A stretch of DNA of 64,000 bases from the NCBI GenBank assembly GCA_964035795.1, contig OZ038320.1:15716775-15780774 (forward strand), written 5' to 3'. Under the pieces are notes generated by a model. It made no database searches, was not told where the DNA came from, and saw only the letters and a list, made by a program, of their open reading frames with translations. The position numbers and the translations under genes are program-made. This DNA comes from Pterobdella sp. o SKG-2022. Lineage: Eukaryota; Annelida; Clitellata; Hirudinida; Piscicolidae. Within the stretch, counting starts at the first letter, position 1, and every line of letters begins with the position of its first letter. Shown piece after piece: positions 56,425 through 64,000 of the stretch.

Positions 56425-56470
56425 AGAAGGAATAATAATAATAATCACAATAATAATAATAATAATAAAA
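56425..56470. repeat. AAT microsatellite
   Basis: Runs of AAT units broken by one CAC, directly after the family-E 3' end. Probably its 3' tail or grown from it. Confidence 0.75.
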
Positions 56471-56519
56471 GAACGAGAAAAAACACAATAAAACCGCTGA
56501 ATGGCTTCCCCGTATAAAA

Positions 56520-57165
56520 AAAACAAGTGAAGCACCAGATAACCACAGGCCAAAAATGGGAAAAAATTACTGAAGAAAACATGTAAAAAGCATTGCAAAA
56601 TTATGCCGAACTGGAAAACACCGGATCCAGATCAAATCCCAAACTTTTAGTTGAAGAAGCTTAACACAAGCTAATCATTCCTAGCTAACGCTCTGAATTA
56701 AATAATGAAAGATTCCAACAAGAGTCCAGAGTGGCTAACAGAAGGGAACACATACTCAGTGGCAAAAGAGCAAAAAACTCAAGATCAAAAAAAACTATCA
56801 TACGATCAAATGTCTACTCACCATTTATAAAACATTAACCTCGATATTAGCAAAAAAATTACACTTATTTTGAAAATTCTCAGCTGCTACCGGAAGAACA
56901 AAAGGGCTGCAAAGTAGGTTCATTTGGAAGCAAGGATCAACTGCTAATAAATCGAATAGTCGCAAAAAAATAAAAAATGGCGCTCTATCCCAAGCGTGGA
57001 TAGATTATGAAAAAGCTTTCGACAGTGTACCACACTAATGAATTTAAGAAATCATGAAGATGTACGGATTCACCCACGGATTGTTGAATTCATCATGCGT
57101 ACCATGCCTCAATGGAGAAGAAACTTAGGACTGAGACACATGATGGGAAATATTGAAAAAAATAA
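56520..57165 (+). mobile_element. Family-E LINE RT fragment
   Basis: Shifted frames give NWKTPDPDQIPNF, DSNKSPEWLTEGNTY, a degraded SYDQMSTHHL finger, TTYK-like LTSILAKK, KNGALSQAWIDYEKAFDSVP (palm A, about 56970-57035) and IMKMYGFTHGLLN. A relic. It follows the C-terminus of another copy, so at least two family-E insertions lie here. Confidence 0.7.
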
Positions 57166-57269
57166 AAAATTGAAAAAAGCGTTTAATCTGAACTTTGAAA
57201 ATACAACATAATGATTTTTTCCAAAAGCCCAATAAAATGAGTATTATTTCAGAACACTAGTTAGTTCAT

Positions 57270-57800
57270 AAAGATACGAAGATTTTCGTTATCAACGTAA
57301 CATTTTCAAGTATGAGAATAAGTTTTATTGATATTGCTATGGAAACATAGATAAAATAGATAAAAGTTAATTCTAAACATAAAAATTATTGCAAAAAAAT
57401 ATCACTGAAGTTATAAAGTGAGATGAGTTATCGTATAATTCAGATAGTAAAATGTGAATAAAATAAGGCCTATTATGTAATACCATTTCTAAAAAATAAC
57501 AAATTCCTAATGTCCTTATGGTCATTCCTAATGTCCTTGTGGTCATTTAAAGTAGGATTTTGCATTTTAATTAAGAACGTTTCCAATATCCTTCTCTTCT
57601 TCCAATCTTCCGGGGCACGCATCAAGGTTCTCCACGAGAATTTATGTCTAAGGTATTTCGATATGTGTTTTGCTAATTCCGAAGTCCTTTTCAACGCTTC
57701 ATGTTTCGCACATCTTACCTCAACGTTCCTTTTCGTTTCCCCCACGTACGTTTCTCCACAACTGCATTCCCCTTTGTAAATCACATTAGATATGCAAAAG
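57270..57800 (-). mobile_element. Penelope-like element fragment (GIY-YIG), longest copy
   Basis: 103 codons on the minus strand: MIYKGECSCGETYVGETKRN, VEVRCAKHEALKRTSELAKH, ISKYLRHKFSWRTLMRAPED, WKKRRILETFLIKMQNPTLN and LLFFRNGIT. It keeps GIY (IYK), YVG, Arg and the LETFLI Glu. The 3' flank at 57285-57320 (TTTTCGTTATCAACGTAACA) matches the inverted flanks at 48.0 and 48.6 kb. A 15-base piece (HKDIRND) is duplicated in tandem at its end. Confidence 0.8.
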
Positions 57801-57844
57801 TCTGTCTTTAAGAGGGAAGAGGGAACTTATTTTTGATGTGCTCC

Positions 57845-57970
57845 GGAAGTAATAAAACGTGATGAAATTACTATATATGGATGACTTAAAACTTTTTAGA
57901 AAAAAAAATTGAATCTTTAATGAATACTGTGAAAATATTTAGTGAAAATATATGCATGGAAATTGGAATA
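57845..57970 (+). repeat. RT motif-C fragment of another LINE
   Basis: YMDDLKLF, ESLMNTVKIFSENICMEIGI reads across one frameshift. YMDDLKLF is a reverse transcriptase motif C variant. It is isolated and is followed at once by the CR1/L2-like copy. Confidence 0.55.
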
Positions 57971-58673
57971 GATGAATAAAATTCAACACTTTCAACAATT
58001 CTTGACATCAAGACTATTCGAATTTATCAAAGATCATCTGATCTATGGTTCGATCAAGAATGTCATGATGCAAAACGTCTCAAAAGAAAACTTGAATGTA
58101 GATACACGAAGAACAAATGTAAAGTTGATCTGGAAGCCTGGGTCAAACAGAAACAGCTATACAGAAGGCTATGTAGACAGAAGAAAAAAGAGTATTGGAA
58201 TGCAAAACTCATGAAATCCCAAAAGCAAATCATCAAACACTTGGAAGTTCATTAATAAAATTTTAGGAAGAGGAAAAAAATCTGCTGCTAACATTAATGC
58301 TCAAGAGTATCATTCTTATTTACTAGAAAAAATTGAAACAGCAAAGATTCTATCCGATCAACTGAAGCGCCAGAATTTTCAAAATGCAACGAAAATTTAA
58401 GTTTGAATGGCTTCGATAAAGTTAAATTAGATGAATTACTCTATGCCATCCAGAAACTTCCAACTAAACAGTGTTAACACGACCCAATTCCAACCTGGCT
58501 TCTGAAAAAGATAGCTTCTATAGTTGTTCCATTCATATTGAGTATCTTCAATCTATCTTTTGCCACTGTAACTGTTTGTTCCATGTAAATTCAAACATGC
58601 CTACGCCACACCGCTTTTAAAGAAATCAGATCTGGACCAAGAGACCCTTTCATCATACCGACCAACTTCAAAC

Positions 58674-58952
58674 TTGAGCGTGCTTTCAAAACTTCTTGAA
58701 CGAATTGTCCTTCCAAGAATTGTCACTCACCTAAACAAGAATAATTCATTACCATCTTTTCAATCAGCTTATCGTCGCCATCATTCAACAGAAACAGCAT
58801 TACTGAAGGTTTCTACTGATATTTTGGAAGCAGCTGACAACAAAAAAATATCTCTTCTTGTCCTTCTAGATCTATTTTCTGCCTTTGATTTAATAGACCA
58901 TCAAATACTAATCAGAAGATTAAACGAATCATTTGACTTGAATGACTCTTGA
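58674..58952 (+). pseudogene. CR1/L2-like RT fingers and palm A
   Basis: SVLSKLLERIVLPRIVTHLN, SLPSFQSAYRRHHSTETALL and SLLVLLDLFSAFDLIDHQIL (motif A with catalytic Asp). It ends at a stop that overlaps the start of the next open segment by 11 bases, so a single small indel separates the two halves. Confidence 0.85.
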
Positions 58953-59991
58953 ATTGTTTAGGAACTACCTCTTTAACAGATCATTCAATGTCAAACGCTC
59001 CAAAACAGAATCAGCACCAAACGTTTACTCTACTGGAGTACCACAAGGTTCTGCTCTTGGACCGCTTTTTTTCACTTTATACACAGCTGATTTGGAAAAG
59101 ATTGCAGCTTTTTACAATCTGAGAATTCATCAATATGCTGACGACACTCAATTATATGGGCATTGTTCATTTTATGCATCAATGGACTTGCAAGAAAGAA
59201 TGTCAAAGTGTATTGATGAAATTGCAGCTTGGATGAAAATCAACCAAATAAAACTCAACAGTTCAAAAATTGAAGTCATTTGGTTCTCAACATGTAGAAG
59301 TATATGCAAACTGCCAACTCAACCAGTTCGTGTGTTTAATGATCATATAATTCCTTCTGATTCAGTGAAAAATCTTGGTGTTCATTTTGACAAAGATCTA
59401 AGCATGAAGACTCACATGAACAAATTATTGCAAATGTCATTTGCATCATTGAGGAAGATAAGCATTAAAAACTATCTGAACCAAGAGGCACTCAAAACAC
59501 TTGTATCAGCCTTGATATTGAGTCGCATTGTTTATGGAAACATTGCACTAATGGGATTACCCAAGTTACAAACCCAGAAAATTCAGTCCATAATTAACAC
59601 GACAGCCAGATTAATATCAGGAGCTGGGAAGTTTGATCACATAACTCCTGTCTTAAAAGCTCTACACTGGCTTAAAATTGAAGAAAGAATTCAATACAAG
59701 ATGATATTACAAGTGCATAAATGTCCCAATATGGAAAGTTCTTCTTATCTTTTATCGAAAATGTCAACTGTGTCTTCATTGCCTGAAAGGAAAAGACTCA
59801 GATCATCGAACACAAAGTACATAGCAAGAATGAGAGCTAACACCATTTTGGGGAACAGAAGATTTGAAGTTGCTGCACCAATTCTTTGGAACAATTTACC
59901 AAATCACCTCAAATCCATAACCTCTACAGAAACTTTTTCCAAGTGCTTAAAAACCCACCTCATGATTAAGTCTTATAATCTTAAAACATAA
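58942..59991 (+). pseudogene. CR1/L2-like RT palm, thumb and C-terminus (349-codon open frame)
   Basis: The longest open frame in the window. LFRNYLFNRSFNVKRSKTES, STGVPQGSALGPLFFTLYTA (motif B), LRIHQYADDTQLYGHCSF (YADD), IDEIAAWMKINQIKLNSSKI and SVKNLGVHFDKDLSMKTHMN follow each other. The C-terminus reads IINTTARLISGAGKFDHITP, ALHWLKIEERIQYKM and AAPILWNNLPNHLKSI. It is intact from motif B to the stop. One indel upstream and loss of the endonuclease leave it inactive, but it is young compared with other copies. Confidence 0.88.
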
Positions 59992-60239
59992 TTTTAGAAT
60001 TTTTTCTCTCAAGTATTTTTTTTTCAGAAAATCAAATTAGTGGGAAGAAAAAAAGGCTAAATGACTGGGTGTGTGTGGATTAATGGATAAAGAGTGAGGG
60101 GCTGGAAAGAATGAAAATCTACTGTATTAGGACGGGCTCTATATATATATGCTAAAGTGGTCTTGAAGACTTTATCAGTTTCATGCCACTATAATAATAT
60201 TCGTTTTTGTTTGTTTGTTTGAATGTGCCACTCTAGTGC

Positions 60240-60485
60240 TTAAGAGGAAAGTTAGATAAAGATACTTTTTGAGCCGATAAAACGTCTGTTGTTGATCTAT
60301 TTGGTCTGTAAGCTGCTAGAGTGATGGAAGGGTAATTTTCAATGCAGGGCCTGATTCTATGGAGTATTAATAGAAGTAGGAGTTTTTTTGTTGTGTTCAG
60401 TAGGGTAATGGGTTTTAGGTTGATTGGGCAACTATTGATGCCATGGTTGAACGTTGGCTTTGAAAAGTTTTCAATTTGATGTTGT
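60240..60485 (-). mobile_element. RT finger fragment, minus strand
   Basis: Minus strand: FNHGINSCPINLKPITLLNT, LILHRIRPCIENYPSITLAA and YRPNRSTTDVLSAQK. NLKPITLLN and YRPNRSTTDV are RT finger motifs of a LINE or LINE-like element. Its family is not one of the others here. Confidence 0.6.
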
Positions 60486-60644
60486 GTATAAACTCCCAAT
60501 GTGAGTTTTTGCATCATGTTTCTCCCAAAGAATTTGAATTTTTTACAGAAATCGAAGATTAAATATAAAAGCAAGATAGTATCGGGAAATCTTAAAGTTA
60601 GTTTAAAACACAATGCTTTAGATAAGAAAAATGAAGATTAGAGT

Positions 60645-60760
60645 ATAAAAATTTGCATGGAATTTTTTTTAAAATGGAGTAACTTTGGCCATCCTCAGTA
60701 TAGTAGGGATTAAATCGGATTTAATCTTGATATCTAGTTATCTATCTACCTAAAAAAAAG
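60645..60760 (+). repeat. Family-B LINE 3' end (5'-truncated)
   Basis: TTTAAAATGGAGTAACTTTG, CATCCTCAGTATAGT and GGATTAAATCGGATTTAATC match 36555-36640, the 3' end of the decayed family-B copy. Only about 110 bases are present. It ends in TATCTA units. Confidence 0.7.
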
Positions 60761-61949
60761 TGTATTTTCTTCTTTATATAATAGTAGAACATTTAGATGG
60801 GTTCATTACTATAAAGAACTTTAAAAAGGAAAAATAAAATTGACACAATGTTGCTGGTAATTACTATATCGAACAATGGCTTACACATGGTTCAATTGTG
60901 CCGTTATTGTGCTTTTTACAATATTATACATTAAAACGTTGTTTTCAAATTTTTTAGAATTTAAAAATTTGATAAAAACAGCATACTTAGTTTTATAAAA
61001 AAGATTTTGAAATAAGTTTCCAGCAAAATAGATACAACATGAAAAAATCAGCAAACATCAAAATTTTTGGCTTACAACAAGAAAAAGAAAACATAATGCT
61101 GGAAATTAATATTTAGATTAAATGGAAGTCTAAAGCCGAAACATCTGGAATTTACATGAAGTGAATTTATTTAATAATTGATTATAGTTTTTCAATGACT
61201 AAATTATTTTTTTTCATATAGAAAAGCATTGTTAATTTTTTTTTTATCTTTAGATAAGCCATGAGTAAAATTACCGAACTGATTGTAATGTGGAAAAAAA
61301 ATGTAATTTAATAATGAATAAATTTAGCATAGAGGGTTAAAACTGAGAAATGTTTAAAAAAAATGAATAATAGAAAATTAAGAATTGTTGATTACATACA
61401 TTTAATGGATCTGGTAGCTTTGTTTTCAGGTTCAACTTTATAACGGTACTCAAATATATAAAACTTTTGAACTTAATGATGATTTAATTGATCACTTTAA
61501 AATAATTGAACTTTTTAAAATAATTTTAAAAAATAAAAATTGTACAAACATTTTTAAGATTTTTTTTTTACTAATAAGTAATTTACTTTTAAATTGTGTC
61601 GTTGTTATACCAACCAGATAAGCAAATAAGTCTACATAAAAAATGGCAAGATATCCGATAGAAAACTGTGAATTTGAAAAGTTGCTTTTGAAAATAAAAC
61701 AAGTAATCTTATCATATATTTTTTAAAAAAGTAAAACCTTTTTTATAATTTTTTAGGAGACAGCCAAAGAAGAAAATAAATTGCATGTTCTTTATTTCAG
61801 CGACTGTTCACTATCTGGTTCTCAGGTGAAAAAAATTTATTTTTAATGAAGAAAACAAACAAAAAGTATTTATTTACCTTACAAACAAAGGTTTTTTGAA
61901 AAAACTTACATTATCAAGTTAAGTGCACATTAAGCAGCCGTTTTTTCGT
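60761..61949. other. AT-rich sequence without recognised features
   Basis: Near 61855-61920 a stretch (AACAAACAAAAAGTATTTAT, ACTTACATTATCAAGT) weakly resembles the foldback MITE at 42525-42691. No gene seen. Confidence 0.35.
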
Positions 61950-62890
61950 TTTGTTTTCGCTTTGAACTGCTATTTCTCCTTTTGGGTATTTTTATTCACT
62001 TTTTTTTCTCATTAGTTTATTTAATTATTTTTTTTAATGAAACTTCATTTTTTTTTGTTCATTATATACACTTTGAACTTATGCCATGCTTTCATGATTT
62101 TTTACTAAGCCTTTCCAAATTTTCTACTTCACCTCTTCAGATCGTTAGGCGGCGAGTTTCTTTTTTTCAACATATTCTCAATAGTAATTTATCATCTTTT
62201 TCTTCTTTTTCCAGTGCTAGACCCTCTCACTACTCTGATCTCCTCTTTTCACCTAAAATTTATATCTTCTCATATTGGGTCTATATCGTCTAACTCATCT
62301 CATAACTCTTCTAAACTCTATAAATCTATTAATATATCTTTTCTTAACATAAGATTCATAAATAACAAAGCTATTCATGTTTTTGATCTTCTCTCTGACT
62401 CCAACTTTGACTTTCTAACTCTAAGTGAGACCTGGCATGAATCTGCTTTTTCTTCTTTCATCCCTGCTTTTCCTCTTTCCTATTCTTTCTTGGAACTTGC
62501 TTGTGCTTCTCAAAATCCTCTTTCTATTTCTTTTTCTACCTATGAAAGAATCTGTCTTTTTTACAAACCATTTATCTTTTTCACCAAAACTTCTAATCCT
62601 GGTTTCAAATCTTTTGAATTTTTTTTCTCTTTTAAATAAGGTACTCTCAACCTGTTTTTTGCTGTTATTCATCGACCTCCACCTTCTTCTGTCTCTTCTT
62701 TCATTAATGAATTTTCTGTCTCACTTGAATTTCTATATATTCTTCTTTTTTTTTTTATATTATAGGTGACTTCAACACTCAATTTAAAAAGAATAATTTC
62801 TACACTCATAAATTCCTTGGACTTCTTACATTCTTTAGTTTTTCCCAGCATTGCCACTTCCCTCTGGCAACACAATTGATCTTTTTATCA
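61950..62890 (+). mobile_element. CR1/L2-like LINE 5' part: leader and endonuclease
   Basis: The leader FHDFLLSLSKFSTSPLQIVR is followed by a low-complexity Ser-rich stretch. The endonuclease start reads SINISFLNIRFINNKAIHVF, DFLTLSETWHESAFSSFIPA (the SETW block with the metal-binding Glu), then, shifted, an IIGDFNTQF core near 62760. It breaks at about 62890 and no RT follows. Confidence 0.7.
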
Positions 62891-62924
62891 GAGAGAAATA
62901 AGGCAATGTTAGGTACAATGGCTG

Positions 62925-64000
62925 AGACTTTACGAACATCGATCCTTGAACCACTCCTCTTTCGCTTTATCTGTTTCATTTCTGAGGACGTTGTGCAGTC
63001 TTCTGTACATACGACTTCCTTCTTCAGTTGCTATTCCCTTCTATCACCTTCTCTCTCGCACCTTCTCCATCATTCCTTCTGTCACCCACGGTTTTTTTTG
63101 AAATTTTTCCTTTCTCGTCCCAACCATTTTAATTGCCCCTTGCATCATACCTTCTTTTAAGCGCAACCATTGACTTTTCACATTGTTTATTTGACCACAT
63201 TTCTTAGCCAGTGCATTGTTTATTTCTTTATTGAAGCGCTCCACCGTTTCACAGTCTTTCAGGGCTTCTTGGTCCCACAAAACTCGCTGTTTTGTTCGGT
63301 GTGGTCTTTTCAAACGTAAACTCACATTCATCATAACCATGTTGTGATCAGAATTTGCATCAGCTTCAAGATAAGCATGGGCATTTTTTACGTTGTTTTT
63401 GTAACGGTTTTGTACAATAATTTAATCCAGCTGGTACCTATTGCAGTCTCCAGAAGCCTTCCACGTGTATACTCGCCGCTTTGGTTATTTGAACCAGGTA
63501 TTCATGATGCAAAGCTTATTTCTTTGACAGAATTCAATCAAAAGCCTGCCTCTCTCATTTTTGATTCCCAGGCCATGATCACCCAAAACCATACCATCAC
63601 TCTTTTGTCCCACCACTGCATTCATGTCTCCCAAGATTATTGTGTACTCTCTGTTTGGTAACCCTTCTATCTTGTCTTTTATCTGCTTATAGATTTCTTT
63701 CACTATTTCATTAACATGAGATGAAATTGGCATATAAACTACCACTACATTGAGGTCTACTGGATCTGCTCTTAACCTCACCATCATCATTCTATCACTT
63801 ATACACTCCACTTCTTTCACTGCTTTTGCAGCCTCTTAACACAACAATAAACTTACTCTTCGGTGACTTTTTTCGCCTCTTGAATATAAAATACTAAATC
63901 TATCATCTTCAATATCACCTCGTCTTTTCCATCTTATCTTTATGAGACCCATCAAGCTGATATTATGCCTTCTCATCTCATTTTTTGCACACTGGGGATT
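62925..64000 (-). mobile_element. APE-type endonuclease LINE, minus strand, cut by window edge
   Basis: From the right edge: EMRRHNISLMGLIKIRWKRR, then a long open stretch (63820-63485) with VECISDRMMMVRLRADPVDL, VVVVYMPISSHVNEI and YTIILGDMNAVVGQKSDGMV, NERGRLLIEFCQRNKLCIMN and TWFK. Shifted frames give RVYTWKASGDCNRYQLDYII and DANSDHNMVMMNVSLRLK (catalytic SDH), then the linker down to about 62925 (NETDKAKEEWFKDRC). All main endonuclease residues (E, D, N, SDH) are visible. The RT would lie to the left but is replaced by the CR1/L2-like piece. Confidence 0.82.
63485..63820 (-). pseudogene. APE endonuclease domain, central part
   Basis: 111 open codons with GDMNAVVG (Asp and Asn of the active site), DHGLGIKNERG and the hydrophobic NTWF strand. 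The domain nicks the target DNA at the start of LINE insertion. The frame breaks at both ends, so this copy alone is not functional. Confidence 0.8.

Larger units (their letters stand above)
57985..60010 (+). mobile_element. CR1/L2-like LINE, 5'-truncated, with long intact RT
   Basis: The upstream linker is in shifted frames (LWFDQECHDAK, RQKKKEYWNAKLMKSQKQII). TPLLKKSDL follows near 58610, then two overlapping open segments cover most of the RT and C-terminus. The 3' end has no clear tandem tail. Similar in every block to the older copy at 20.5-22.4 kb. Confidence 0.88.

Overview
This is a 64 kb stretch of AT-rich nuclear DNA from an animal. The evidence is a spliced gene with GT-AG introns encoding a GCKIII (MST3/MST4/STK25-type) Ste20 kinase, together with dense relics of animal-type non-LTR retrotransposons, Penelope-like elements, a Tc1-like transposon, a tRNA-derived SINE and MITEs. 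I cannot name the phylum. There are no operons, CRISPR arrays, rRNA genes or functional tRNA genes.

Host genes. (1) On the minus strand a GCKIII kinase gene can be rebuilt over ten exons, from a start codon at 46236 to a stop at 15298. All splice phases agree and the product is 490 residues. Exons 1-3 (45.8-46.2 kb) and 7-10 (15.3-16.5 kb) are compact, with introns of 73-223 bp. Introns 3-6 span 2.4-13.8 kb and are filled with mobile elements. (2) On the plus strand, 7041-7737 looks like the last exon of a PP2C-type phosphatase (GSLDNISAIVV motif) with a long acidic tail. Its upstream exons were not found here. The two genes are convergent, with about 7.6 kb between their stop codons.

Mobile elements, left to right. 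0-6.6 kb: a SINE tail, a broken LINE (family A), MITE copies, an inverted LINE with endonuclease and RT (family B) and a family-B 3' tail. 9.8-11.1 kb: a dead Tc1/mariner transposon. 12.0-12.5 kb: an RT relic. 13.9-14.6 kb: a piggyBac-type MITE. 18.0-22.9 kb: family B (minus) and two CR1/L2-like copies arranged tail to tail. 24.1-29.0 kb: a nest in which a family-B LINE is interrupted by a foldback MITE, a GC-richer family-C LINE and a SINE. 29.6-36.7 kb: several LINE fragments and a near full-length but decayed family-B LINE. 38.6-42.1 kb: the best preserved family-B copy and another LINE tail. 42.2-45.7 kb: MITEs, inverted repeats around kinase exon 4, and LINE tails. 46.4-49.1 kb: a 2.7 kb long-arm foldback element just upstream of the kinase start codon, holding an RT relic and a Penelope GIY-YIG relic. 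50-60 kb: LINEs with a restriction-like endonuclease (family E), more Penelope fragments and a CR1/L2 copy with a 349-residue open frame. 60-64 kb: an RT fragment, a family-B 3' tail, a CR1/L2 5' part and an APE endonuclease LINE running off the right edge.

I see no clearly new biological system. The most interesting points are: how the kinase gene tolerates the repeats, with inverted repeats around exon 4, the same repeat just upstream of two 3' splice sites and a foldback element at the promoter; the layered insertions at 24-29 kb; a Penelope fragment with inverted flanking copies; and a recurrent zinc-finger module inside the family-B reverse transcriptase. Clade names for the LINE families come from motif recognition only.
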